Both the position numbers and the translations under genes were made by a program. Positions 56,315 through 64,000 of a stretch of 64,000 nt of DNA are shown in pieces (positions within the stretch are counted from its first letter, which is position 1; the number at the start of each line of letters is the position of its first letter). The stretch is from Aldehydirespirator sp965221215 (GTDB lineage: Bacteria; Actinomycetota; Acidimicrobiia; Acidimicrobiales; Aldehydirespiratoraceae), in assembly GCA_965221215.1 (NCBI GenBank), contig OZ244872.1, forward strand, positions 744,001 to 808,000, given 5' to 3'. A model generated the notes under the pieces. The model ran no database searches. It saw nothing but the letters and a program-made list of their open reading frames with translations, and was not told the DNA's origin.

Positions 56315-56883
56315 AGCCCCGTGTCGGCGTGCTCGCCCTTCAGGGCGGGTTCGCCGCCCACGCCGACATCCTCAGTAGCTGCGGGGCCCGAGTAGACGAG
56401 ATCCGCACGGCCGAGCAGCTGGCGGCCGTCGATGCGCTGGTCATACCCGGCGGCGAGTCGACCACCATGTCGATGCTGCTGGAGCGCTCCGGGCTGCTGG
56501 AGCCCCTGGCCGAGCGGCTTGAGTCTCAGATGGCGGTGCTGGGAACCTGCGCGGGGATGATCCTGCTGGCTGGCGAGGTGGTGGACGGGCGGGCCGACCA
56601 GCATTCGCTGGGACTGGTCGACATCACGGTGCGGCGCAACGCCTACGGCGCTCAGCTCGAGAGCTTCGAGACCGACATCGCGGTGGAGGGCTTCGACACG
56701 CCCTTCCACGCGGTGTTCATCCGCGCCCCGGCCGTCGAGCGGGTCGGCGCCGGCGTGGAGGTGCTGGCCCGCCACCGGGACCGTCCGGTGCTGTGCCGGT
56801 CGGGTCCGGCCACGGTGGCCGCCTTCCATCCCGAATTGTCGGGCGACGAGAGACTCCACGCCCGCTTCCTGGCCGACTTGTAG
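56311..56883 (+). CDS. pdxT: PLP synthase glutaminase subunit PdxT
   Basis: Class I glutaminase of 190 aa that supplies ammonia to PdxS. It has VGVLALQGGFAAHADIL, VIPGGESTT, the nucleophile Cys80 in LGTCAGMIL and the His173/Glu175 pair in AAFHPELSGDERLHARF. The GTG at 56311 overlapping the pdxS stop is preferred to the TTG at 56308. Its TAG stop is formed at the junction with an element copy. Confidence 0.97.
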   Translation: MKPRVGVLALQGGFAAHADILSSCGARVDEIRTAEQLAAVDALVIPGGESTTMSMLLERSGLLEPLAERLESQMAVLGTCAGMILLAGEVVDGRADQHSLGLVDITVRRNAYGAQLESFETDIAVEGFDTPFHAVFIRAPAVERVGAGVEVLARHRDRPVLCRSGPATVAAFHPELSGDERLHARFLADL

Positions 56884-56988
56884 AGGCCGAGCTTGCGAGG
56901 CCGTGGCCCGAGCGGCCCGTGAGCGCAGCGAACAAGAGCGGGAGATACACGGCTGCGACGCAACGGGCTCCCACCAACTTGCGCTCGA
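56883..56988 (+). repeat. Dispersed TIR element, copy 5 (internally deleted)
   Basis: Starts at the last base of the pdxT stop. The left terminal part is shortened (GAGGCCGAGCTTGCGAGGCC), the core is at 56919-56942 and the right end is CTCCCACCAACTTGCGCTCG. At 106 bp it lacks about 30-45 bp of the full element, mostly the inner left arm. It fills most of the gap to yebC. Confidence 0.8.
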
Positions 56989-57034
56989 TTTCGTAGCAGC
57001 GTCGTCCGGTCCGCCACCGGTAGCCTCTGGGGCC

Positions 57035-57787
57035 GTGAGCGGGCACAGCAAGTGGGCGACGATCAAGCATCGCAAGGGTGCAGCCGACGCCAAGCGGGGC
57101 AAGCTGTTCGCCAAGCTCATCAAGCAGGTCGAGGTGGCGGCCCGCCAGGGGGGCGGTGACCCCGACGCCAACCCGACGTTGCGGACCATGTACCAGAAGG
57201 CCCGCGAAAACTCGGTGCCGCTTGACACCATCGAGCGGGCCGTCAAGCGGGGCACCGGCGAGCTCGAGGGGGTCAGCTATGAGTCGGTCACCTACGAGGG
57301 GTATGCGCCGGGCGGGGTGGCGCTCTACATCGAGTGCCTCACCGACAACCGCAACCGCACCGGCAGCGAGGTTCGCAGCACGCTCACCCGCCACGGCGGA
57401 TCGCTGGCCGAGCCGGGCTCGGTGGCCTGGCAGTTCGAGCGCAAGGGGGTGGTGCTGGTCCCGTCGGCGGCGGCCGGCGAGGACGATCTGATGATGGTGG
57501 CGCTTGACGCCGGCGCCGAGGACCTCGAGGGCGAGGGCGACATGTGGCGCATCACCACCGAGCCCGGCGACCTCAACGCGGTGCGCGACGCGCTGGCCGC
57601 GGCCGAGATCGCCTTCGAGAGTGCCGACCTCACCATGCTGCCCACCAGCAACGTGGCGGTGGCCGAGCCCGCCGTCGCCCGATCGGTGCTCAAGCTGATG
57701 GACCTGATCGACGATCTCGACGACGTGCAGGACGTGCACAGCAACTTCGACATCGGCGACGACATCATGGAGGAACTGGCCGGCTAG
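57035..57787 (+). CDS. yebC: YebC/PmpR family protein (translation factor TACO1-like)
   Basis: Protein of 250 aa. The diagnostic start SGHSKWATIKHRKGAADAKRGKLFAKLIKQ, then RTMYQKARENSVPLDTIERAVKRGTGE and VTYEGYAPGGVALYIECLTDNRNRT, identify the family. Members are DNA-binding regulators or, in recent work, factors that ease ribosome stalling. The GTG at 57035 is the family start; the open frame before it is translated element sequence. Its place near pdxT and upstream of ruvC is as in mycobacteria, although here the large protease gene lies between yebC and ruvC. Confidence 0.96.
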   Translation: MSGHSKWATIKHRKGAADAKRGKLFAKLIKQVEVAARQGGGDPDANPTLRTMYQKARENSVPLDTIERAVKRGTGELEGVSYESVTYEGYAPGGVALYIECLTDNRNRTGSEVRSTLTRHGGSLAEPGSVAWQFERKGVVLVPSAAAGEDDLMMVALDAGAEDLEGEGDMWRITTEPGDLNAVRDALAAAEIAFESADLTMLPTSNVAVAEPAVARSVLKLMDLIDDLDDVQDVHSNFDIGDDIMEELAG

Positions 57788-57802
57788 CGGTGTTTGATCT
57801 CT

Positions 57803-57840
57803 CAGCGGATCTGGACGATGCCAGCGGATCTGGACGATGC
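57803..57840 (+). repeat. Perfect 19-bp tandem duplication
   Basis: CAGCGGATCTGGACGATGC occurs twice head to tail, in the 90-bp gap between yebC and the 3' end of the protease gene. No gene is affected. It is likely a recent slip duplication. Confidence 0.9.
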
Positions 57841-57877
57841 CTGCTCCTGATCCTCTTGGGCCAATTCAAGCTCGTCC

Positions 57878-60800
57878 TCAGTTGGTGCAGGTGGTGTTGA
57901 TGTGGGCTTCGTGGATGGAGATGGTGTCGGGGTCGGTGATGAGGCCGAGCAGTTGGCTGCCGTAGGCGGTGAAGGCTGTGTTGGTGAGGGCGGCGACGAG
58001 CACACCGAAGTTGGTGATGTCGATGGTGATGGTGCAGGCGTCGTTGGCGGGTGTGAGTTGGTGGTGCCAGTCGCAGTGGCCTTGCAGGTAGCGGGTTCCA
58101 GAGGATTGTCCGGGTTGGAGTGTGAACGCGCCGGGGCCGTCGCTGGTTGGGGTGCAGGCAGTGCCGGGGTGGTGTCGGTGCACGGGTGTGACGGTTACGT
58201 GGACGGATTCTTCTGTGGATCGGTTGACCATGATGAAGGGTCCGCCCGCTGGAGGCGGCTCGCCGAGCACCACGACGGCGGGCGGCTCTTCGACCGGGGG
58301 CGGGCCGTCGGCGGGCGGGTCGTCGTTTGTGGATGGGTTGTCGTTGTCGGTGATGTTGATCCAGGCCGCGGTTTGCACTGCGGTGGTGTAGTTGGCGCCG
58401 TCGTTGAGGATGACTGCGAGCCCGCCGTCGGGTTCGTCGATGGAGTCGTCGTCTAGCGGCAGCGACACTGTGGCGGTTCCGGTGTGGGGGATCGCGACGG
58501 TTCGTGTGCCGGTGGCGACGCCGAAGTCGCCGTGCGCGATGAGCGCCAGTTCCACCGCTAGCGGCGCGGCCGGGGCGGGATCGGCGGTGAGGGTGACGGT
58601 TATCTCGTCGGCTTCGGTGGCCTCCGATCCAGATGTCAGTGTCAGCGCCACTTGCGTTAGCGGCGCTTCGTCGTCGTCGAGCACCGCCAGCGTCGCAGCC
58701 CCGGCTGTCGCGGCGATGTTGTAGCCGTCGCCGGGGTCGATGGTTGCGGTGGCGGCGCCGTCGGGTTCGTCGATGTCGTCGTCGTTGCTCGACAGTCGCA
58801 GCAGTTGGCTGCCGCTGGTGGGGATTGTGACGGTGAACTTGTTCTCCCAGACCAGGAAGTTGCCCCGCGCGGTGACGGTCACCGACACTTCCAGCGGCTC
58901 GTCCGGCGCGGGGTCGGCCGACACTGTGAACAGCAGCGTCTCGCCCTCCAGCACGTCGGGACCGGCCGTGACGCTGATCGCGGGCGCAGCGGCGGCCTGA
59001 GCTGCGTCTGCGCAAGCCGCCAAAGTCTCAAGAGACTTCCTCACCTGAGCCCAGTGCTGCGGCGCCGAGCGCTGGGCCTGCAGGTAGGTCTCCTCGACCG
59101 TCATCGGGGTCTCGCCGGTGTCCTCACCGAAGGCCGCCAACACCGCGTTGATCAACTGCACGTGATGTCGGTGGTTGTGGTACTGGTCGCGCCAGGCGGT
59201 GACGCTCTCCACCGTGGCCGTGTCGCCAGAGAGACCTGTGGCGCACTGCTCGAGCCACGGGCCGTCGTTGTCGAGGATGGTCACACTGCGAGATCCGCCC
59301 GTGACCACAACGACACGGGGCACAGCGGCGAGCGCAACCGTGAACGTCTCGTCGGGCTCGTCCACCAGATCGTCCATCACCCGGATCCGAGCCACACCCG
59401 AACCCGCCCCCGTAGGGATCACCACCGACTCGGGCGCGCGGTAATCCCGAGCCGACGCAGTGCCGTCGATGATCTTCAGCGGGATCGTCACATCCTGCGC
59501 CCGGAGGTTGCCCGTCAGCGTGGCCCGCACCTCCACAACTCCGCCCTCATGGACCGCGCCGGTCGACACGCCCAATGCAACCTCCGGCGGCGGAGGATCG
59601 TCGTCGATGATGCTCAGCCAAACCGGCTCCGGCGCCGAGACCACGCTCTCGCCCAGAAGCGAGGCCGCGATCCTGAACTTCCGCACCGGGATGTGGGCCA
59701 CGGTCTGATTCGACTGGAACGTGACGCTGTCGCGGCTCACAGTGGAGCCGGCAGGAATGGTCAACTGCCTCTCGCCCGTGAGGTTTCCGTCGCCGCGCAC
59801 GGCCGGCGCTGTCGGTCTTCGTGACAGGGTGAGCACTGTGTCGGTGGGTGCCGGCGAGCTGAGCGCCGCGGTGATGGTGATCGATTCGCCCTCATCGACG
59901 GTTTCTGACGACAGCACCAGCCGTGCGATGGGCGCGGGCTCGTCGTCGACGATGGTGATGGTCACCGCACCGCCGGCGAAGATGTAGCCCGTCGGCAGCG
60001 CTCCGACCGAGGCCACGATCTGCTCGTCGAGTTCCAGAAGCGTGTCGTCGATGGTCGCAAGCTGCGCAGAAGCCGAGTTCGCTCCCGCGGCGACGACGAT
60101 CATGTCCAACGGCTCGTAGTCGTCGGCGGTCGCGCCCGCCCCGCTCAGCGTGATCGGCACGGCAAGGTCAACCGCCAGAGGGTCACCGCTCACCGCCGCG
60201 GTCAACACCGCCGCGCCGCCCTCGGGCACACTCGTTGAGTCGGCGCTCAGCGTGACGCGGCGAGCCGTCGACGCGGCCGATTCGTGCCCGTAGATGCTGA
60301 TCTCCCAGCTGTTGAACTGCCCCTTCGCCGCCGGACAGGCGCCTGCCGACGAATCGTTCGGGTCACACGGCTCCCGATCGGCGTTCTCGGCAAAGTTCTG
60401 CACCCTCAGTTGCCAGACGCCCGCCGCCTCCATCCCCAAGAACCGAGCCGACGCGAACTGGAACGCGCCGTTCAGGCCGCACTCCGACGGGCATTCGGGG
60501 GCCTCCTGGGAGAGGATCGACTCCTGCCCCGACGGCGACACCAGCGTGAGCCGCAGATCACGCACCCTGTCGATGGCCATGTCGACATTCACGTCGATGT
60601 GCTCGATGAAGTCGATCTCCGAGGACACCTCGATCTCGTAGATCGTCTCGCCGATGGCGCCGGGCAGGTCGGCGTCCACCACCGACGAAACCGACGAGGT
60701 CTGCAACGCCGGCAGCAGCGCCCAGTCGAGTGCCGCATCCACCGCCGCGGCCGCGTTCACGACCCCGAATCCGTAGCGGTGGCTGTGGAGATAGTGCTGC

Positions 60801-62407
60801 GTCTGCGAGCCGTACTTGAGCCCCGCCTGCACCAGGGACGGATCCTGCGGTCGGGAGTGCCGGGCCGTGCTGGCGATGATCACCTTCACATCGCGCCAGG
60901 TCAACCTGGGATTGGCGCTGCGCACCAGAGCCGCCACCCCCGCCACCTGTGGCGACGCTGCGCTGGTGCCGCCGAAGCTGTCGGTGTAGCGGTCGTCGCT
61001 GTGCGGCGCGAGGATGCCGGGCTGGCCGGATTCTCGCGACGGCGCCGTCACCCAGACGGTCGGCCCTACCTCGGAATAGCTGACGAGGCCGCCGCGGCTG
61101 TCGACCGCGCCCACATTGATGATCCCGACATGGTTCGCCTGCTCGGCGTGGCTGCTCCAGCCCTCGGCCAGGAAGCCCCGCCCGTTGCCGGATGCAGTCA
61201 CGTAGGTCTGGCCCCGTCCGCCGTATCCGCTGGTGATCCCAGCCGTCACGGCACGCTTCCAGGCGTCGCTGGTTCTGACCAGGCCGTGGTGGAGTCCGTA
61301 GCCGTAGCTGTGGTTGGACACGGCCACGACGTCTTGGTGCAGGCTCATGGCCGCGGCCCTGTACCGGTCGGTGTGGCTTCCGAGCAGGTCGAAGTTGATC
61401 AGCGTGGCTCGGGGAGCGACACCGACGCCTCCGACGCGGTTGTCACGGGCGCCGATGATGCCTGCCACATTGCTGCCGTGATAGTCGCCGTATACCGAGG
61501 TGACGTTGTGCCAGTTTGTGCTGAGGCTCTCGTCGGCGTTGTCTTTGAGGTCTTCGTGTTCAGGGTTCCATTGACTGTCGACAACCGCGACGACGACGTT
61601 CTCGCCTTTGGTGGTGTCCCAGGTGTCTGCGAGGTTGATGTCGATGGTGGGGTCGACGCCGTTGGAGCGGTAGTCGGTTGTCGAGTCGAGGTGCCACAGG
61701 CAGCCAGCGAGCTCGTCGTCGAGGCCCTTGACCTTGGCGAACCTCGAGCAGTCGAAGTCTTCGGGTTCGTAGCCCGTGGCGAGGGGTTCGAGCGGCGTGG
61801 CCCAGTTGGGGCTGACGCTGGCGGTGGCGGGCTCGGCTGTCAGCGCTTCGACGAGGCGCAGGGTCTCCGTGTCTGAGGAGGTGGCGATGTGGAAGGCGTT
61901 GTGGAGTTCGCCCAGCGGCGAGACGTGCTGTTGGGCGACGTTGTGGCGCTGGAACACCGCGGCGATCTCCGTGGCGGGCACATGGTCTTCGAAGACGACG
62001 TTGATGCCGCCTGCGAGCAGGTAGAGCTGGCCGGTGTCGGACTCGAACCAGTTGGTGGCTTTGATCTGCTGGGGGGCCTGGTAGGTGTTGTTGTCCGTGA
62101 TCGGCGGCACATATGAGCGGGCGGCCATAGCGGCGAGTTCGTCGAGTTCGGCCTGTTGGGGATCGGGGGGCGAGTCCAGCAGCCGCATCGAGACTTGGCG
62201 GTCGCCGTCGCGCCACAGATAGGTGCCGTCTTGCTCAATCAGGCTGTGAAGGTCAGCCACCGACTCGACCACGAATTCCGACAGGTCCACATCGTCCAAG
62301 TCCTCGGCGGTCAGCAGCCCCTCGGCGGGGCCCAACCCGTCGTCACCCTCCGGTGCCGGTTCCTGTTTCTCTTGGTGCTTGAGCCATTTCAGGTCGATCA
62401 CTTCCAC
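57878..62407 (-). CDS. Giant subtilase with P-domain and Calx-beta repeats (main frame)
   Basis: Reading frame of 1509 aa. The S8 catalytic domain has Asp277 (VAVVDSQW), His310 (HGSNVAGI), oxyanion Asn408 (ASGNG) and Ser482 (GGTSAASPQ). A kexin-type P-domain follows (about 565-708, LRLTLVSPSGQES ... FNSWEISIYG). Next come about six Calx-beta-like repeats (EGGAAVLTAAVSG, EGESITITAALSS, EGGVVEVRATLTG and others), with a helical insert near residue 1080, and a beta-rich C-terminal domain. The frame has no signal peptide and only a GTG without a ribosome site at 62407. The missing secretion signal is in the next upstream frame at 62424-62822, separated by a homopolymer, so this is probably the main part of one split gene. 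Confidence 0.85.
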   Translation of the reverse strand: MEVIDLKWLKHQEKQEPAPEGDDGLGPAEGLLTAEDLDDVDLSEFVVESVADLHSLIEQDGTYLWRDGDRQVSMRLLDSPPDPQQAELDELAAMAARSYVPPITDNNTYQAPQQIKATNWFESDTGQLYLLAGGINVVFEDHVPATEIAAVFQRHNVAQQHVSPLGELHNAFHIATSSDTETLRLVEALTAEPATASVSPNWATPLEPLATGYEPEDFDCSRFAKVKGLDDELAGCLWHLDSTTDYRSNGVDPTIDINLADTWDTTKGENVVVAVVDSQWNPEHEDLKDNADESLSTNWHNVTSVYGDYHGSNVAGIIGARDNRVGGVGVAPRATLINFDLLGSHTDRYRAAAMSLHQDVVAVSNHSYGYGLHHGLVRTSDAWKRAVTAGITSGYGGRGQTYVTASGNGRGFLAEGWSSHAEQANHVGIINVGAVDSRGGLVSYSEVGPTVWVTAPSRESGQPGILAPHSDDRYTDSFGGTSAASPQVAGVAALVRSANPRLTWRDVKVIIASTARHSRPQDPSLVQAGLKYGSQTQHYLHSHRYGFGVVNAAAAVDAALDWALLPALQTSSVSSVVDADLPGAIGETIYEIEVSSEIDFIEHIDVNVDMAIDRVRDLRLTLVSPSGQESILSQEAPECPSECGLNGAFQFASARFLGMEAAGVWQLRVQNFAENADREPCDPNDSSAGACPAAKGQFNSWEISIYGHESAASTARRVTLSADSTSVPEGGAAVLTAAVSGDPLAVDLAVPITLSGAGATADDYEPLDMIVVAAGANSASAQLATIDDTLLELDEQIVASVGALPTGYIFAGGAVTITIVDDEPAPIARLVLSSETVDEGESITITAALSSPAPTDTVLTLSRRPTAPAVRGDGNLTGERQLTIPAGSTVSRDSVTFQSNQTVAHIPVRKFRIAASLLGESVVSAPEPVWLSIIDDDPPPPEVALGVSTGAVHEGGVVEVRATLTGNLRAQDVTIPLKIIDGTASARDYRAPESVVIPTGAGSGVARIRVMDDLVDEPDETFTVALAAVPRVVVVTGGSRSVTILDNDGPWLEQCATGLSGDTATVESVTAWRDQYHNHRHHVQLINAVLAAFGEDTGETPMTVEETYLQAQRSAPQHWAQVRKSLETLAACADAAQAAAAPAISVTAGPDVLEGETLLFTVSADPAPDEPLEVSVTVTARGNFLVWENKFTVTIPTSGSQLLRLSSNDDDIDEPDGAATATIDPGDGYNIAATAGAATLAVLDDDEAPLTQVALTLTSGSEATEADEITVTLTADPAPAAPLAVELALIAHGDFGVATGTRTVAIPHTGTATVSLPLDDDSIDEPDGGLAVILNDGANYTTAVQTAAWINITDNDNPSTNDDPPADGPPPVEEPPAVVVLGEPPPAGGPFIMVNRSTEESVHVTVTPVHRHHPGTACTPTSDGPGAFTLQPGQSSGTRYLQGHCDWHHQLTPANDACTITIDITNFGVLVAALTNTAFTAYGSQLLGLITDPDTISIHEAHINTTCTN

Positions 62408-62423
62408 CGAGACCCGAGGGCCT

Positions 62424-62822
62424 TCAACGCGTGGGGGGGGGGGGCGCAGCCAGCATTGTGTGGGCGATCTCGAGCCGCTCGTTGCGCCGGTTCGGATCTT
62501 CGAGCGCTGTGACCGTGACTGTCTGGGGAATCAGCCAGTCGCCGTCGGGGCCGCCCGTGAATGTGAGCGAGTTTCGGTCGAGTGCGATCTTGTCGTTCGA
62601 GTATCTGCTGACAATGCTCAACTCGACCGTGGCGCCCGACGGGCCAGGGTCGGCGGTGAGCGACACCGCATATGTGGCGGACTCTCGCTCCGTCACCGAC
62701 AGTGCCTCCACGCTTACCGCGACTGCGGGCTTTGCGTCGTCGGGTACTTGCGCTGAGCTCGCAGACGGCGACAGCACCAGCGCGGGCACCAGCAGCCCGA
62801 ACAGCCATGTCCGTCCCCGCAT
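62424..62822 (-). pseudogene. 5' part of the subtilase gene, out of frame with the rest
   Basis: Frame of 132 codons encoding a clear signal peptide (RGRTWLFGLLVPALVLSPSASSA) and one Calx-beta-like domain (VEALSVTERESATYAVSLTADPG ... LTFTGGPDGDWLIPQTVTV). It ends in PPPPTR-stop directly after 12 consecutive C (minus strand). With 11 or 14 C the frame would continue through RVEGPRVSVEVIDLKWLK into the protease frame; with 13 it stops within 12 codons. It is therefore the leader of the same protein, currently off-frame, through phase variation or a sequence error. Confidence 0.8.
62433..62444. repeat. Homopolymer tract of 12 G (plus) / 12 C (coding strand)
   Basis: A single-base run of 12, prone to slipped-strand mispairing, exactly at the junction of the two protease frames. 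I noticed no other single-base run of this length in the window. It is the likely site of frame switching or of a sequencing error. Confidence 0.95.
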
Positions 62823-63026
62823 ACGCCGTTACCTCACTTTGCTCCGCTGCACTGCGGATCCGTGGTCGCCGAAACGACTCCGCCTCACTGCGGGAGAGTA
62901 CCGCTGCGCAGCCCGCGCGGCAAACGCCTCCTCCGGCGGCTATCCGCGTCCTTGACTGAGGCGGTCAATAGAGTCGCGCATGTGTTCGCCTCAAGCATCG
63001 ATGCCGGGTTCTCGCGCCGAGGTTTA
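62823..63026. other. Upstream region of the subtilase gene
   Basis: The 204 bases carry no gene. They must hold the protease promoter (minus strand), but no convincing -35/-10 pair was found. The region ends at element copy 6. Confidence 0.5.
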
Positions 63027-63176
63027 GAGGCCGAGCGAATAGGCGAGCGCATCCGGCCCATACGGGCGAGGCCGTGGGCTGTGACGCTGGGGTTTGGACG
63101 GCCAGTGAGCGCAGCGAACAAGAGCGGGGAATACCCCGCCGTGACGAAACAGGCCCTCACCTATTTGCGCGCCCTC
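63027..63176 (+). repeat. Dispersed TIR element, copy 6 (150 bp, complete)
   Basis: Same length and subtype as copy 4. The core is at 63105-63128, and the terminal 21-mers match as inverted repeats at 17 of 21 positions. TA precedes the left end (63025-63026) and ATA follows the right end. The right end stops four bases before the ribosome site of ruvC, so any ruvC promoter is within or left of the element. Confidence 0.9.
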
Positions 63177-63193
63177 ATATGGAGGTTGGGCCG

Positions 63194-63718
63194 GTGCTAG
63201 TGCTGGGGATCGACCCGGGCTTGTCTCGCTGCGGCTATGCCGCGGTCCGCCGGGCCCGTCGGCCTGAGGCCGAGGCGGCCGGGGTGTTGAGCACGCCCGC
63301 CGACGCTGATCGGGCGGCTCGGCTAGCGGAGTTGCAGGCCGATGTGCGTTCGCTGATCAACGAGCTGCGCCCCGATGTGGTGGCTGTCGAGCGGGTGCTG
63401 TTCCAGCGCAACGCGGCCACGGCCATGGCCGTCGGCCAGGCTGTGGGCGTGGTGCTGGCGGAGGCGGCCGCGGCGGGCTGCGAGGTTGCGGAGTACTCGC
63501 CCAACGAGGTGAAGGAGGCGGTGGCGGGCTGGGGCGGCGCCGACAAGGCCGAGATGGCCGAGATGGTGCGGGTGCTGCTCGGGCTGAGCGAGCAGTTGCG
63601 CCCCGTCGACGCGTCCGACGCGGTGGCCGTGGCCCTGTGCCACCTGGCCCGCGCCTGGACTGCCGCGGCTGGCGGCGGGCCGCGCGGGGCGGTGGCCGTG
63701 GGCGGTGCGGGCCGATGA
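63194..63718 (+). CDS. ruvC: Holliday junction resolvase RuvC
   Basis: Cuts Holliday junctions in recombination repair with RuvAB, 174 aa. Catalytic acids lie in LVLGIDPGLSRCGYA (Asp7), VVAVERVLFQRN (Glu) and RPVDASDAVAVALCHLA (paired Asp). The GTG at 63194 has GGAGG at 63181-63185, eight bases upstream, and gives the family start LVLGIDPG. The ATG at 63179 and the longer frame through the element are less likely. The stop overlaps ruvA (ATGA). Confidence 0.95.
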   Translation: MLVLGIDPGLSRCGYAAVRRARRPEAEAAGVLSTPADADRAARLAELQADVRSLINELRPDVVAVERVLFQRNAATAMAVGQAVGVVLAEAAAAGCEVAEYSPNEVKEAVAGWGGADKAEMAEMVRVLLGLSEQLRPVDASDAVAVALCHLARAWTAAAGGGPRGAVAVGGAGR

Positions 63719-64000
63719 TCGGGTCGCTGCGGGGGGTGCTGGCCGCCCGGTCGCCCGATGCCGAACTGGTGATCGAGGTGTCCGGGATCGGCTACAGGGT
63801 GCAGGCCACTCCACGCACCGCCGCGGCGGCGGGCGAGCCGGGATCGGAGGTGTTCGTCCATGTGAGCCACATCGTGCGCGAGGACGCCCAGACGCTCTAC
63901 GGCTTCGCCACGCTGGACGAGCGGAGAACCTTCGAGGCGCTGATCGGCGCCCGCGGGGTGGGTCCCACCATGGCGCTGTCGATCCTGGCCGTCCATCATC
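63715..64000 (+). CDS. ruvA: Holliday junction DNA helicase subunit RuvA (partial)
   Basis: The first 95 codons are seen; the gene runs off the window end. The N-terminal OB domain is MIGSLRGVLAARSPDAELVIEVSGIGYRVQ ... FVHVSHIVREDAQTLYGFATLDER, and the first helix-hairpin-helix is ALIGARGVGPTMALSIL. It targets RuvB to Holliday junctions. Translationally coupled to ruvC; ruvB is expected downstream. Confidence 0.95.
   Translation, partial: MIGSLRGVLAARSPDAELVIEVSGIGYRVQATPRTAAAAGEPGSEVFVHVSHIVREDAQTLYGFATLDERRTFEALIGARGVGPTMALSILAVHH

Noticed and set aside
62424..62822. Independent small secreted Calx-beta protein
   Set aside because: It ends right after the homopolymer, and one fewer or two more C join it to the protease frame, so a split gene is the simpler reading.

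Overview
This is a high-GC stretch of a bacterial chromosome that fits an actinobacterium, most likely of the class Acidimicrobiia. The evidence is gene content and order. There is a manB / Trm112-like / sugar-isomerase / ahcY run, a phosphatidylinositol-mannoside block (pimA-like, PIP-synthase-like, acyltransferase) and a pdxS-pdxT-yebC ... ruvC-ruvA order, all shared with mycobacteria-like genomes. It also has an F420-type luciferase-like oxidoreductase, many GTG starts and some apparently leaderless starts. The species cannot be named from sequence alone.

Layout. 1-11.7 kb is core: the end of a DUF5719-like protein, ftsH, a CPBP protease, a giant membrane protein with a coupled glycosyltransferase, manB, a Trm112-like protein, a PGI/PMI-like isomerase and ahcY. 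11.8-12.6 kb holds a NYN-domain nuclease gene of different base composition. 12.8-24 kb is a catabolic island: a BMP-type ABC importer, enoyl-CoA hydratase, CoA-transferase and FAD oxidoreductase under an XRE-cupin regulator, divergent from a GMC dehydrogenase with its small subunit and a ferredoxin. 24.2-33.9 kb is mostly housekeeping (luciferase-like oxidoreductase, comF, hpf, secA, prfB, ftsE, ftsX, ald, lrp). 34-42.5 kb holds an alcohol dehydrogenase and then an unusual betaine locus: a BCCT transporter, a membrane-tethered OpuAC binding protein and, divergently, an OpuAC domain fused to a GluR0-like potassium channel, followed by a CotH lipoprotein. 42.5-47.4 kb encodes a form I aerobic CO dehydrogenase (coxMSL) and an XdhC-YHS maturation candidate. 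47.4-53 kb has small accessory genes (HicB-like, EamA, a MazEF-type pair), dtd and the PI-mannoside genes. 53-57.8 kb has a degenerate M48 protein, a DUF3048 lipoprotein, pdxS, pdxT and yebC. 57.9-62.8 kb is a very large secreted subtilase split by a frameshift at a 12-base homopolymer. ruvC and the start of ruvA close the window.

Three things stand out. The first is the predicted betaine-binding ionotropic-receptor-like channel beside a BCCT transporter and a homologous binding protein. The second is a dispersed family of short elements (six main copies of about 100-150 bp, plus fragments) with imperfect terminal inverted repeats, flanking TA and an invariant 24-bp core, which mostly abut stop codons. 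The third is the poly-G/poly-C tract that may switch the secreted protease on and off. A 17-bp motif (14 fixed bases) shared by two AT-rich promoters of the catabolic island is a likely operator of its XRE-cupin regulator.
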